Below, one piece after another: positions 1 through 8,563 of a DNA stretch of 64,000 nucleotides. Position 1 is the first letter of the stretch; each line of letters opens with the position of its first letter. The DNA comes from Pandoraea terrigena (GTDB taxonomy: Bacteria; Pseudomonadota; Gammaproteobacteria; Burkholderiales; Burkholderiaceae): assembly GCF_902459705.1 (NCBI RefSeq), contig NZ_CABPRU010000011.1:124001-188000 (forward strand), written 5' to 3'. The position numbers and the translations under genes are program-made. The notes below the pieces were generated by a model, which saw only the letters and a list, made by a program, of their open reading frames with translations, searched no databases and was not told the origin of the DNA.

Positions 1-119
1 AGACCGGCCGTACCGCTAATCGCGCCTGGGATGATACGGGCTGGAAGTCGGGAAGGATTTGGGCGCGCGTGGAGTCGGCCCCGACCAGCAAGTAACTGAA
101 AGAGAGGCCGGAGATCGCC

Positions 120-371
120 GTGACACAAACCGTATCAATGGAAGATGCGCTTCGCTGTGCAGTGCTGACAGCCAAGGAGCAGCCTCGTGAGGTACCAAAT
201 GCTTGGGCTGGATGGATTGAGGAAGCGGAAGACGCACTGGATTCGCATGACGCAAGTCGAATCGGTGATGCTGTCAAATCGGTCCTGATGGCACATACAC
301 AGTATCGCGCAGATTTCGATGTCAAGGGTTGGCTGTACGACCTGCGCAATGCGGCGCGAGCGGTACGATGA
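120..371 (+). CDS. hypothetical protein, 83 aa
   Basis: Unrecognised small acidic protein with a GTG start preceded by a GGAG-type ribosome site about 8 bases upstream. It is rich in Ala, Asp and Glu, has no membrane segment and reads as mostly helical. Its stop overlaps an ATG of the next frame (ATGA at 368-371), so it is probably co-transcribed with the following small gene. Function unknown; the coding call rests on codon quality and the coupling. Confidence 0.55.
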   Translation: MTQTVSMEDALRCAVLTAKEQPREVPNAWAGWIEEAEDALDSHDASRIGDAVKSVLMAHTQYRADFDVKGWLYDLRNAARAVR

Positions 372-388
372 CGATAGGAAAAAGAGCC

Positions 389-604
389 ATGAAGAACGTC
401 AAACCGCTCAAGGACGGCAAGTACACGGCCAAGTGCAAGCAGACGACGATCCTGGCCGCTGTAGCAGCCGGTCACTCGCACGTCTTCCCGATGGCCGATC
501 TGATCGTTTCGAACGGATGGGCGCGGTTCTACAAGGGAGGCAAAGAGGTTTGGTCGTGCAACCCGACGTATGCCGCTGTGCATTTCGAAGTTCATCAAGC
601 CTAG
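389..604 (+). CDS. hypothetical protein, 71 aa
   Basis: Small basic protein beginning MKNVKPLKDGKYTAKCKQ. The ATG at 389 was chosen because AGGAAAAAGAG lies just upstream; an in-frame ATG at 368 overlaps the stop of the preceding gene and is the alternative. It has no motif I recognise. The lysine-rich start followed by a compact aromatic C-terminus could be a small nucleic-acid-binding or regulatory protein, but nothing shows this directly. Confidence 0.5.
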   Translation: MKNVKPLKDGKYTAKCKQTTILAAVAAGHSHVFPMADLIVSNGWARFYKGGKEVWSCNPTYAAVHFEVHQA

Positions 605-1140
605 GAAAAACGCGACGCGTGACGGCCGAAGGCCCGGACTCCGAGTCCAGCGGTCGGTCACGAGCGCACGAACCGCTACCACGTCTCGGCCATTGTGACC
701 GGTAGGCCCAAGCCATTCTGGCGGCAGCTGTAAAGCAGAGGGAAGCAGGAAGTGGCGAATCCAGAGCAGGTGATTGCCAAAATTCCACCGCCTGCCTGAG
801 CTCTACATCCGTTCCCCCTCTCTACTCGCCAATTCTTCGCAGCCTGAGCACCTGCGGCCCAGCGCGTGGTGGGATTGCATTGCGAATGAAATCGTCGTCG
901 CTCGCGCGGGCGACGAGCACAGGCCGCCCACGATCGCCTGCCCGCCCCTATTGCGCCGACCACGTCTCGGTGCGCCTAACGCAAGTCCGGGGGCGGAATC
1001 GCTCACCTCGCTCTAACAGCGCCGCCCCGAGCGCGACCTGAATTGCCCAAAGAGCGCATCTCATTCATTTTCGGATGCATTTGAAGCCACTGACGCACAA
1101 ATTTCCATTCTATGGCTTCATTTGAATCCGTTCCGGCTCT
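605..1140. other. intergenic stretch, no convincing gene
   Basis: No reading frame here has good codon use or a ribosome site. The right part holds the first two of the operator-like repeats described for the hipBA promoter; the rest shows nothing recognisable. Confidence 0.5.
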
Positions 1141-1230
1141 ATATGTTGCTCACGGATATTGCTTGCTATAATGGTCTCATTTAGAGCCGCTGTTAGCCGC
1201 ATCCCGAGTCTGCGATCTTAAATGAGGCCG
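1072..1230. repeat. operator-like repeats before hipB
   Basis: Four copies of a related element: GGATGCATTTGAAGCCA (about 1073-1089), GGCTTCATTTGAATCCG (about 1114-1130), GGTCTCATTTAGAGCCG (about 1173-1189) and an inverted half copy TTAAATGAGGCCG (about 1218-1230). The shared core is TCATTT with flanking GGC/GCC arms. Two copies bracket the -10 and start region. HipB-type antitoxins bind such repeats cooperatively; here that role is inferred. Confidence 0.5.
1144..1172 (+). promoter_or_regulatory. hipBA promoter
   Basis: A perfect -10 (TATAAT, 1167-1172) is preceded at 17 bp by a weak -35 (TGTTGC, 1144-1149). It lies 60 bp before the antitoxin start and among the repeated operator-like elements, as expected for an autoregulated toxin-antitoxin operon. 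Confidence 0.6.
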
Positions 1231-1232
1231 CT

Positions 1233-1556
1233 ATGGCAATACTGAAATCGATGACCCCTGACCAGATGGTTGCTCGGGTCGGCGAAAACATCAAGGCGCT
1301 GCGACTGCAGCGGAACATTGACCAACTCACCCTGGCCGAGCGCGCTGGCGTGAGCCGCAGCGCCCTCAAGAACCTGGAGAACGGCAGCGGATGCACGCTG
1401 CGTACGCTCGTGAGCGTGCTGCGCGCGCTGGGCCAGGAATCGTGGATCGACAGCTTGGCGCCCGTCGCAACCATCAACCCGATGACGATGCCCCGCAGTG
1501 GCGTCACCCGTACACGCGCGAGCGTGAAGTCGGCCCGCCGCTCCCGCTCCTCCTGA
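1233..1556 (+). CDS. hipB: HipB-like antitoxin, helix-turn-helix regulator
   Basis: XRE/Cro-type DNA-binding protein of 107 aa with a helix-turn-helix at about residues 30-51 (QLTLAERAGVSRSALKNLEN). It would bind the operator repeats upstream and repress the operon while neutralising the kinase encoded 10 bp downstream. The basic, Arg/Ser-rich C-terminus after residue 85 is probably disordered. The ATG at 1233 fits the promoter at 1144-1172. The identification rests on the HTH plus direct linkage to hipA. Confidence 0.82.
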   Translation: MAILKSMTPDQMVARVGENIKALRLQRNIDQLTLAERAGVSRSALKNLENGSGCTLRTLVSVLRALGQESWIDSLAPVATINPMTMPRSGVTRTRASVKSARRSRSS

Positions 1557-1566
1557 ACAACACTCT

Positions 1567-2901
1567 ATGGCCACTATCGCACCGAAAACCCGCCGCTCAG
1601 CGCCGCGCCGCGCCGCCTATCAGCATGTCGACCGCGTCGAGGTCTACCTCTGGGACGAACTGGTCGGCGCCGTCGCGCTCGATCCGGCATACGGCTACTA
1701 CGCCTTTGCCTGGTCGCCCGATTTCATCGAATCGGGCGTCGAGCCAGCACCGCTGCAAATGCCGACCGACCGCTCTGGTCCGTTCATCTTCCCGAACCTG
1801 CCGGACCTGACGTACAAGCGCCTGCCCGCGATGCTGGCGGACGCGCTACCGGACGACTTCGGCAACGCCCTAATCGACCGCTACATGGCCGAGCAGGGTA
1901 TTTCCGCGTCGGGCGTTACGCCGCTCGACCGACTGGCATACATGAACTCGCGCGCGATGGGTGCGCTTATCTTCAAGCCGTCGCGCGGCAGTCGCAAACA
2001 CGTGCCGACGTCGATCAAACTAAGCGATCTCGTTGAAGAGGCCCGCCGAGCAGTGCACGGCGCCGCGATTGACGACGACGGTACGAACGCCGCACTGCGC
2101 AGCATCATCGACGTCGGCACGTCGGCCGGCGGCGCTCGCGCGAAGGCTGTTATCGCCCTAAATCCGGATACGAAGGAGATACTGTCCGGGCAGATGGACG
2201 TGCCGGACGGGTACGAGCATTGGCTGCTCAAGTTCGACGGCATGGGTCCGGACAACGAGCTTGGCACGAGCCAGGGCTATGGCCGCATCGAGTACGCCTA
2301 CTACCAGATGGCCACGGCCGCCAAGATCACGATGTCGCCTTGCACGCTGCTCGAAGAAAACGGTCGAGCGCATTTTATGACCCGTCGATTCGACCGCGAA
2401 GCTGGCAATGTGCGCCACCACATGCAGACGCTGTGCGCGATGGCTCACCTCGACTACAAGAAGAAGGGCACGAACGCCTATGCTCAGCTGTTCGGGACCA
2501 TTCGGGATCTGGACCTCTCCTACGAAGATATGGAAGAAGCGTTCCGTCGGATGGTATTCAACGTGATGGCGCGCAACTGCGACGACCACACGAAGAACTT
2601 CTCGTTTCGCCTGCGCCGTGGCCGTGCGTGGGAACTAGCGCCCGCCTATGACGTGACCTTTGCGCACAACCCGCAAGGGGAATGGACGCACCAGCACCTG
2701 ATGTCCGTGAATGGCAAGTTTAAGGATTTCACGATCGACGATTTCCTAGCCGAGGCTGAATTGTTCGGCATCGGCTCGATCCGGCGCGTGATCGCCGAGG
2801 TTCAGGAAGCCGTCTCTAGGTGGCCTGAATTTGCGGCTCAAGCAGGTGTCGACGAGCAGAGCACGGAGAAGATCCAGTCACTGCTACTGCCAATGGCTTG
2901 A
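1567..2901 (+). CDS. hipA: HipA-like serine/threonine kinase toxin
   Basis: A 444 aa HipA family kinase. Family members phosphorylate glutamyl-tRNA synthetase or related targets and stop growth. Visible motifs are TSAGGARAKA (about 185-194, the regulatory Ser/Gly loop), WLLKFDG (about 219-225, ATP-binding lysine), RNCDDHTKNFSF (about 336-347, the catalytic N-D-H-K-N motif) and APAYDVTF (about 358-365, metal-binding Asp). All key residues look intact and the length matches E. coli HipA (440 aa). It follows hipB by 10 bp in one operon. It most likely serves plasmid maintenance; the target is unknown. Confidence 0.9.
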   Translation: MATIAPKTRRSAPRRAAYQHVDRVEVYLWDELVGAVALDPAYGYYAFAWSPDFIESGVEPAPLQMPTDRSGPFIFPNLPDLTYKRLPAMLADALPDDFGNALIDRYMAEQGISASGVTPLDRLAYMNSRAMGALIFKPSRGSRKHVPTSIKLSDLVEEARRAVHGAAIDDDGTNAALRSIIDVGTSAGGARAKAVIALNPDTKEILSGQMDVPDGYEHWLLKFDGMGPDNELGTSQGYGRIEYAYYQMATAAKITMSPCTLLEENGRAHFMTRRFDREAGNVRHHMQTLCAMAHLDYKKKGTNAYAQLFGTIRDLDLSYEDMEEAFRRMVFNVMARNCDDHTKNFSFRLRRGRAWELAPAYDVTFAHNPQGEWTHQHLMSVNGKFKDFTIDDFLAEAELFGIGSIRRVIAEVQEAVSRWPEFAAQAGVDEQSTEKIQSLLLPMA

Positions 2902-2938
2902 CCACCCTGGCCCGCACACTGCCCGTGGAGAACTCGTG

Positions 2939-3292
2939 ATGGACACCATCGCCGCCTCATACCTCACCGACGACCGAGATCTGCCGGCCGAGGAGCAGCG
3001 CCGCCTCGTGATCTTCTTCGGCGGCAACGGCGATCTGTACGTCCAGGTCGCGCCAAAGAACGGACCGACCGTTGATGGAGTTCGCGTCTGTACGTCGGGC
3101 GGCGCTTCGACGCAATGCCCTGGCCTTGGGCCGGCACTGGCAGACGCGTACCGCGCGATGCTGGCTGCGCAGGAGGGCGTGAAGGTGGAGCGCCGCCAGC
3201 CCAGCGACGAGCTCGAGGCTGAACTGCGCGCCTGGCGAGCCCGCTTCCCTGATCTGGTCTTCGACGGACTGTCGGAGATCGTCGACGTCTGA
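2939..3292 (+). CDS. hypothetical protein, 117 aa
   Basis: Unrecognised soluble acidic protein that starts MDTIAASYLTDDRD. The start at 2939 is chosen for the GTGGAGAA ribosome site about 9 bp upstream. An N-terminal beta-rich part (LVIFFGGNGDLYVQVAP) is followed by a helical C-terminus. It begins 38 bp after hipA and may share its transcript. No function can be assigned. Confidence 0.6.
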   Translation: MDTIAASYLTDDRDLPAEEQRRLVIFFGGNGDLYVQVAPKNGPTVDGVRVCTSGGASTQCPGLGPALADAYRAMLAAQEGVKVERRQPSDELEAELRAWRARFPDLVFDGLSEIVDV

Positions 3293-3602
3293 AGCGGGCT
3301 ACACCAGCAGGCGCTACTGCCAGTCTGACGCCGCGCTGCCTCAATTAGGCCCTCGCCATGGTCAAGCGTACTGCCCGTCCGAAGACCGCGGCTTCTGGCG
3401 TATGAAAATGAGCCGCCCTTCTCGGCAATCACGCCCGCGCGCACGAGTACTACGCCGCCCGTCCTGAAGCAAACGCTATAAATCCGGTCCGCTTTCACCC
3501 GCTATTTCGCGCCGTGATTTCGAGCGATCTTCGTTACCCTGAGACCGTACAGGCGGAGCATGTGCGCTTCCCTGCAACCTCGACCAGGATCCACACCTCA
3601 CC
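3293..3602. other. intergenic stretch, nothing recognised
   Basis: About 310 bp without a convincing gene, hairpin or promoter consensus. Confidence 0.4.
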
Positions 3603-3782
3603 ATGATCCGCAACCCGGACAGCGTTCGCGGGCTTGTGAAGGAGCTCGCGCAACATGGCGTCGACGTGACCGTGCACCCGGGCACCACGTTGTTCGGCGC
3701 CGCGCTCAAGTCGCTTACCAGCGAATCCGCCACGACGATCATCACCCTGCTGCTCGAGTCGCGTCAGGCACAGGCCGCGTAA
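3603..3782 (+). CDS. small hypothetical protein, 59 aa
   Basis: Short frame ATG 3603 to TAA 3782. The product begins MIRNPDSVRGLVKELAQHG and has good GC3 codon use. A basic, helical N-terminus is followed by a Ser/Thr-Leu-rich C-terminus. The upstream ribosome site is weak (AGGA, about 10 bp away). It lies in a run of small rightward genes. Function unknown. Confidence 0.45.
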   Translation: MIRNPDSVRGLVKELAQHGVDVTVHPGTTLFGAALKSLTSESATTIITLLLESRQAQAA

Positions 3783-3825
3783 TCCGCCCTTCCTGATCAG
3801 ACCCTGCTCAACAACGGAGAACGCC

Positions 3826-4152
3826 TTGAGCATGAACGCTGTGACTACCGAAGACATCCTCGGGCAACTCGAAGCCGGCCCGCTCGACTCTTTCGCGATC
3901 GCCAAGATCCTCAACCACTCGCACGTCGCCGTGCTATCGAAGCTCGAAGACCTGATAGACGCCCGCCAAGTTTCGATCGACTCGTACCGTACGAATGGCC
4001 TGCCCGAATACCGCCTCTTCAAGCGCCCGCGCCGCAGCGCCAAGCCGGCGTCGATCGCGAGTGGCCCCTACGTACCGGAGGTTACCCCGCTGAAGGGCTA
4101 CGAATCTAGCCTGATGGCATTCTGTGACGCCTGCATGCTCACGCGCCGCTGA
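3826..4152 (+). CDS. small winged-helix-like hypothetical protein
   Basis: A 108 aa protein whose first 65 residues read as a winged helix: ILGQLEAGPLDSFAIAKIL, then SHVAVLSKLEDLIDARQVS, then a basic beta wing ending EYRLFKRPRR. It could be a small DNA-binding regulator. TTG at 3826 or ATG at 3832 may be the start; GGAGAA lies 7 to 13 bp upstream. The C-terminus is unrelated to anything I know. Confidence 0.55.
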   Translation: MSMNAVTTEDILGQLEAGPLDSFAIAKILNHSHVAVLSKLEDLIDARQVSIDSYRTNGLPEYRLFKRPRRSAKPASIASGPYVPEVTPLKGYESSLMAFCDACMLTRR

Positions 4153-4241
4153 TAGCCTGGGCGGGCGGCGCTCGTAGGCTGGCTTGCATTCTGATTCGCA
4201 CGGGTAGCCTCGATAGACCAATGGCTTTCGAGGAGGTATCC

Positions 4242-4706
4242 ATGGCAACAGGACTGCGGTTTTCGGAGGAGGAGTACAAGGCGCTGAAGCAACGCACAGG
4301 ATCGCGCGCGGCGCCGCCGGCGGTCGAAGCACTGACGACCGAGCCCGCGGCGCCGAAGCCTCAAGACCGCATGCTCGCTCTCGGGAGGCTGCCGCAAGGC
4401 AAGATGAACCGGACCGAGGCTGCATATGCCGCGCACCTCGAGATGCTCAAGCACGCCGGCGAGATTACCTGGTACCAGTTCGAGGCGATCAAACTGCGGC
4501 TGGGCAAGAACACCTTCTATACGCCCGATTTTGCAGTGCGCCTCAAGAGCGGCGAGCTCGAGCTTCACGAGGTGAAGGGCTTCTGGAAGGACGACGCTCG
4601 GGTAAAGATCAAGAGCGCCGCCTACCTGTACCCGATCTTCCGCTTCGTCGCCCTCACGATGATCAGGAAGCGCGACGGCGGCGGCTGGCGGCGCGAGGAG
4701 TTTTAA
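4242..4706 (+). CDS. DUF1064-like PD-(D/E)XK nuclease
   Basis: A 154 aa protein with the phage/plasmid DUF1064-like core: EAAYAAHLEMLKHAGEI (Glu of the first helix), then FYTPDFAV and LELHEVKGFW. These give the E...PD...ExK arrangement of the PD-(D/E)XK nuclease fold. Family members occur in phages and mobile elements and are thought to process DNA ends or act as resolvase-like nucleases. The ATG at 4242 was chosen for the strong GAGGAGG just upstream, not the in-frame ATG at 4221. Stands alone between hypothetical genes. Confidence 0.7.
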   Translation: MATGLRFSEEEYKALKQRTGSRAAPPAVEALTTEPAAPKPQDRMLALGRLPQGKMNRTEAAYAAHLEMLKHAGEITWYQFEAIKLRLGKNTFYTPDFAVRLKSGELELHEVKGFWKDDARVKIKSAAYLYPIFRFVALTMIRKRDGGGWRREEF

Positions 4707-4753
4707 TCCTCGGACACGATCAATGAATCGCCTGGAAACGAAGGCCGAACAAA

Positions 4754-5005
4754 ATGGGCATCAACAACACAGGCTTCGCCCGTTGCAAGTTCTGTGGTGC
4801 AGAGTATCGCCTCTTCACGATATTCAACCGGGACATGCAGGGTTTGTGCAAGACATGGAAGCGCCGCCATGAGCACGCGTGCGCCAAAAGGACGCCGGCA
4901 CAACGCAGGCTGTGGGCTCGGAAGTATGCGGGAAAAGATACTACAGAGAGCAGCCTGACCGTGGATTTAGCCCACGCGGGGTTCGGAGGTACACCTCTGG
5001 GGTAA
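4754..5005 (+). CDS. small cysteine-rich (zinc-ribbon-like) protein
   Basis: An 83 aa protein with CKFC near the N-terminus and a later C...HEHAC pattern, which could bind one zinc ion in a treble-clef or HNH-like knuckle. It is basic in the middle. It starts 47 bp after the nuclease gene with AAGG upstream. A small nucleic-acid-binding protein is plausible; no family is recognised. Confidence 0.5.
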   Translation: MGINNTGFARCKFCGAEYRLFTIFNRDMQGLCKTWKRRHEHACAKRTPAQRRLWARKYAGKDTTESSLTVDLAHAGFGGTPLG

Positions 5006-5020
5006 CATCAGTCCGCTAGA

Positions 5021-5062
5021 AAGAGAAAACCCACCGGCACTCCTGTCGGAATGCTCGGTGGG
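5021..5062 (-). terminator. intrinsic terminator of the methylase gene
   Basis: On the minus strand the arms CCCACCG (5056-5062) and CGGTGGG (5030-5036) pair, and the transcript continues GUUUUCUCUUU. It sits 35 bp past the stop of the 5097-6884 gene. Confidence 0.7.
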
Positions 5063-5096
5063 CGTGGGTTACGGGTTATCGATTTCTTTGCGTCTA

Positions 5097-6884
5097 TTAT
5101 GCCGCTGCAAGAAGCGGCAGTTGATGCTGAGTAACAGCGCAGGCGCCCTTGGATTGCTCAGACGCCAGCCGAAACTCGACGTGGATGCCGTTAGCTTCGT
5201 GCACTTCCTTCATCGCTTGGTCAATCCTCTCGCAGGCCTGCTCGTGGCCGTCCCACGACTCGTTATCGATGGATCTGAACGGATCATCGTACGAACGAAC
5301 GCCACTCTTGGCTACAGCTTTCCGGATCTCCTTGTCCAGTTTTTCAGCCTTCTCATACTGATCCCAGAAGCCGGCTGACTCCAGTTTCAAGTTCTCAGCA
5401 GGAAGCCAACCGCGGTGACGTCCAACTACCCGGTTGAGACGGTCAATCAGCTTCTTGTCCCGAGGAAAAAAGTGAATGGTTCCCATCCCCGGGTAGTAGC
5501 GGATGTCAAAGTACGACGATTCGACTCGCGCCCCATGCTTCAACTCAGTCCAGCACGAGTTGCACGCACTGACCAGACTCAACGCGGGAGCGGTATCTCC
5601 AGCCAACAACGCAAACCCCTTGTCGAAGTCCGCAAGCAAGCTTTGCATTTCCCATGGTGCAGAACTGTTCCACGTATCGGCGGGGAAGCCAGGGATGATG
5701 AAACGTGTATAACGAATCCGCCGCCCAATGGACCGGTAGTGCTTGTCGTTGCTGCGCCACCCACGGTAGTAGGCGACATTGTCGCTATGGTAGCGAGTAA
5801 TCCGGTCGAAAGTGTCGCACAGCATATCGATCTGGATCTTTCCCTGTTGCTCGCAGATCCCGATCAGAAAGCTGTAGATGTTCTCCACCGTGAATTCAAG
5901 CTCTGCAATCAGCTTGAACTCAGACTCGACCCGCTTCTGAGCCTGACTCGACAGCCGGCTTGTCACATCGGCGGACCTAACGACCGATGCCCAGGCACGC
6001 CCCTTCAAGTCACCGTACGCCTTTCCGAGGGCCTCTCGAATCAATTCAACCCTAGGTGCGACCACCCGGTCCGACTGGCCAGGAGAACGTGGCCCTATCG
6101 ATTCGCCGAGCATGCCCGCGTACGCACTGGCCTGAGCCTCCGCGAAAATTGCTGCGCGGGCGCTTATCACCGCTGCGTTGAAGATAAGGACGCGGTTTTC
6201 GATTTCGTTCGCGGGCAATGCCACCTGCCGAGGCTCGGCATATCCATGTCCGAGTTCCTCATTGCTGACGGTGTCTCGCTGCAAGCCACGCAGGAGATCC
6301 ATCGTCACAAACGACCCGACTTCAGCCTTCTTCACGAGGTGAACGATTGCCACGTCCACTGGCGTGCGGCGTTCCGCGTCATCGACCTCAAAAGCTCCTT
6401 CGACAAATTCGACGTCGCCGAAATCGGCAATGAGTTTGACGAGACGTTTGCGCTCTGCCGATAGCGGTTTTCGGACAGTTTCGGCATTGATGATCATCAC
6501 CACCTCGCCATCCCATAGCAAGTCCCACGCTTTCAGCACGTGCTTCTCGCCGTTGTGAAACGGCGGGTTGCCGACGATCGCCGAGTAGCAGGCACCCGAC
6601 TGCATCGCGAGAAAGTCGTGACCTACAATTTTCACGCCAAGTTCGCGAAGCTCAGAGTGGTGGCGAACATCGATTTCGCAGCATTCCACGTGGGCGTACG
6701 GTTGGGTGCCAAAGGAGTGTCGGCGTTCGTGCATACCCTTCAAGAGATGACCCTTCCCAGCGGAAGGCTCGAGTACTCGGTCCGGGTGCTTGTTGTTCAA
6801 TTTGCTCCAGACTCGCCTAGCGAGATCAGGCGGCGTGGGGTAGAACTGAAACAGGTCACGCGTGCCGTTTCGTTGCGTGTTCAT
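5097..6884 (-). CDS. N6-adenine DNA methylase with DUF4942 domain
   Basis: A 595 aa class I SAM-dependent methyltransferase. It begins with FYPTPPDLARRVW (about 14-26), then SAM-binding LEPSAGKGHLL (about 38-48) and catalytic NPPF (106-109), typical of N6-adenine methylases. The C-terminal half, with YFDIRYYPGMGTIHFFPRDKKLIDRLN, matches the DUF4942 domain common in proteobacterial plasmids and phages. No restriction partner is adjacent, so it is probably an orphan methylase for anti-restriction or gene control. Start supported by GGAGAGAG. It ends in an intrinsic terminator. Confidence 0.85.
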   Translation of the reverse strand: MNTQRNGTRDLFQFYPTPPDLARRVWSKLNNKHPDRVLEPSAGKGHLLKGMHERRHSFGTQPYAHVECCEIDVRHHSELRELGVKIVGHDFLAMQSGACYSAIVGNPPFHNGEKHVLKAWDLLWDGEVVMIINAETVRKPLSAERKRLVKLIADFGDVEFVEGAFEVDDAERRTPVDVAIVHLVKKAEVGSFVTMDLLRGLQRDTVSNEELGHGYAEPRQVALPANEIENRVLIFNAAVISARAAIFAEAQASAYAGMLGESIGPRSPGQSDRVVAPRVELIREALGKAYGDLKGRAWASVVRSADVTSRLSSQAQKRVESEFKLIAELEFTVENIYSFLIGICEQQGKIQIDMLCDTFDRITRYHSDNVAYYRGWRSNDKHYRSIGRRIRYTRFIIPGFPADTWNSSAPWEMQSLLADFDKGFALLAGDTAPALSLVSACNSCWTELKHGARVESSYFDIRYYPGMGTIHFFPRDKKLIDRLNRVVGRHRGWLPAENLKLESAGFWDQYEKAEKLDKEIRKAVAKSGVRSYDDPFRSIDNESWDGHEQACERIDQAMKEVHEANGIHVEFRLASEQSKGACAVTQHQLPLLAAA

Positions 6885-7270
6885 AGACTCTCTCCTTATT
6901 GCGCCCGATGGCGCGTTGAAAAACAGGAGAGTTGGCAGCTTCGGGTAAGCGCTTTGAGACGCTGAGCGGAAAGTGCCGGTCTGGCGAGAGGTTTCCGGGG
7001 GGAGCCGGATCGCTAAGGATGGTGGCGAACATTGCCGATCGAACGGCTAGTACAAAGTCTAGCGAGAAAGCGTGATCGTGGCAACAGTCCAGGAAGTCAA
7101 AATCCGGCTGATGCAATTCCTTACTTGTCGGCGCAACTGGAACAGGGACGAGTGGTCGTCGCGCACAAAGGGCCATTTCCGAGCAGACCGAAAACTCGTC
7201 CTCGCGCCAGCCGCATAGACGATCCCAGCGCCTACCCTGCCGCTCGTCATCGACGCGAATTATCGAAAAG
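6885..7270. other. intergenic stretch, nothing firm
   Basis: About 390 bp between two leftward genes. Open frames on either strand have poor starts and overlap the neighbouring genes. It presumably carries the methylase promoter; no clear consensus is seen. Confidence 0.4.
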
Positions 7271-8506
7271 TCATCCTTTATGGGCCAACTGTCCGGCGCC
7301 GCCAGCACGCATCAAATCTGGCAGCTTGCGGCGCGTGTCCCATTCGATGACCTGCACGCTCCGTGCCTTGTAGCTCTTGATCTTTTCCGCCTTTCGCGCC
7401 TCGTACTCCGGATTGCCCATCATCCCCCAGACCTCGACCACGCACTCGCCTTCCTGATCCTGCAGGCAGAAGTCCGGGAACTCGGCCGCGCCGTCATAGC
7501 GAAGCGGCTTCGTGAAAGCCCGGCCCGCATCAACCAGCGCTTCAGCCATCTGCATCTCGTAGGATGAGTCCGCGGGAATGTAGTGCCGGCTCGTCAGCAT
7601 GAAGGACATGTCGACGCCCTTGAGCGTCCCGTTGCGCGTGACCTCAACCACCATGATTAAAATAATGTGCGCATCAGGATTTTCCATCTGGGCGGCGACC
7701 GGCGGCGCTGACTGCTGCGCACGTTCGACGATCGCCGTGTCGACGAAGAACGCATGCATATGGTGTTTGAGCTTAACCTTGTGGCTGAATTTGGAGAGTT
7801 CCATCGACTTCAGCTCGCCGATGACGATGCCGCGCAGCCTATAGTCGCCTTGTACCTCTAGGCGCGAGCGGAACTTCGCCCAAGACGATTCGATCGCTTC
7901 GCGCTCGGTCTCGCGCCAAGCCGGTACGCAATACAGCGCGTTCTCGACCGGCTCACCATTCACCTTGCCGTCAAGGTTGATGAGCGCGCGGCGGCAGCGC
8001 CACCAGTCGCGCGTCCACCCCGGGCGCCACTCGTTCAAACCCGAACGCTCCCACAGCGAATGAAGCATCCCTAGCAAGCCAACCTTCGCCCGAGCCTTAC
8101 CGCCATTTTTCGGCTCCTCGCTGCGCCGGACCGCCCCGATCCTTGCCTCGATGCGAACCTTAAGAGGCACATCCGCATTGATGTCGACTGACCCGTCCGG
8201 CTTCTCGATAATCGCGCCCTTTGCGTAGCCCGCGCGACCGCTCTGCGCTTCCGCGCGCATGCGGAAAGTACATTTCTGGTGATGGGAGAGCGCATCTTCC
8301 GGCCAGACGGCCAAATGGTATAGCCCGTCGCGCAGCCGGATCTGCAGTCGCCGGCCACCAGGCACGCATAGGCATCGTGCATGTCCCTGTGTGGCGCGGG
8401 CCAACTCGAACCACCTGCAATAGCGCTCGGGTTCCTGAAGGATGTCCTCGAGCAGCAGTGCGTGCCCGGCCAGATCAATGCGCTCGTTGTGCGCGATGCC
8501 TTCCAT
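7271..8506 (-). CDS. DUF1173 family protein
   Basis: A 411 aa protein that I recognise as DUF1173-like from its overall pattern, including FRMRAEAQSGRAGYAKGAI and HHMHAFFVDTAIVERAQQS. The C-terminal part (FPDFCLQDQEGECVVEVWGM) resembles a PD-(D/E)XK core with D, E and V/K-like positions. DUF1173 genes are usual passengers on conjugative plasmids and ICEs of Proteobacteria; their function is not known. It lies downstream of a 159 aa hypothetical gene with a 57 bp gap, probably the same operon. Confidence 0.7.
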   Translation of the reverse strand: MEGIAHNERIDLAGHALLLEDILQEPERYCRWFELARATQGHARCLCVPGGRRLQIRLRDGLYHLAVWPEDALSHHQKCTFRMRAEAQSGRAGYAKGAIIEKPDGSVDINADVPLKVRIEARIGAVRRSEEPKNGGKARAKVGLLGMLHSLWERSGLNEWRPGWTRDWWRCRRALINLDGKVNGEPVENALYCVPAWRETEREAIESSWAKFRSRLEVQGDYRLRGIVIGELKSMELSKFSHKVKLKHHMHAFFVDTAIVERAQQSAPPVAAQMENPDAHIILIMVVEVTRNGTLKGVDMSFMLTSRHYIPADSSYEMQMAEALVDAGRAFTKPLRYDGAAEFPDFCLQDQEGECVVEVWGMMGNPEYEARKAEKIKSYKARSVQVIEWDTRRKLPDLMRAGGAGQLAHKG

Positions 8507-8563
8507 GCGTCCCCCGGAAGCGAGCGCACGAAAGACGAAGCGCTCGCAAACACCTGCGTTGGT

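Noticed and set aside
5415-6464. 349-codon plus-strand frame
   Set aside because: It is wholly antisense to the DUF4942 methylase, whose motifs are clear; high GC makes long antisense frames common.
6856-7308. 150-codon minus-strand frame before the methylase gene
   Set aside because: It overlaps the methylase start and the DUF1173 end, has no ribosome site and no family pattern.
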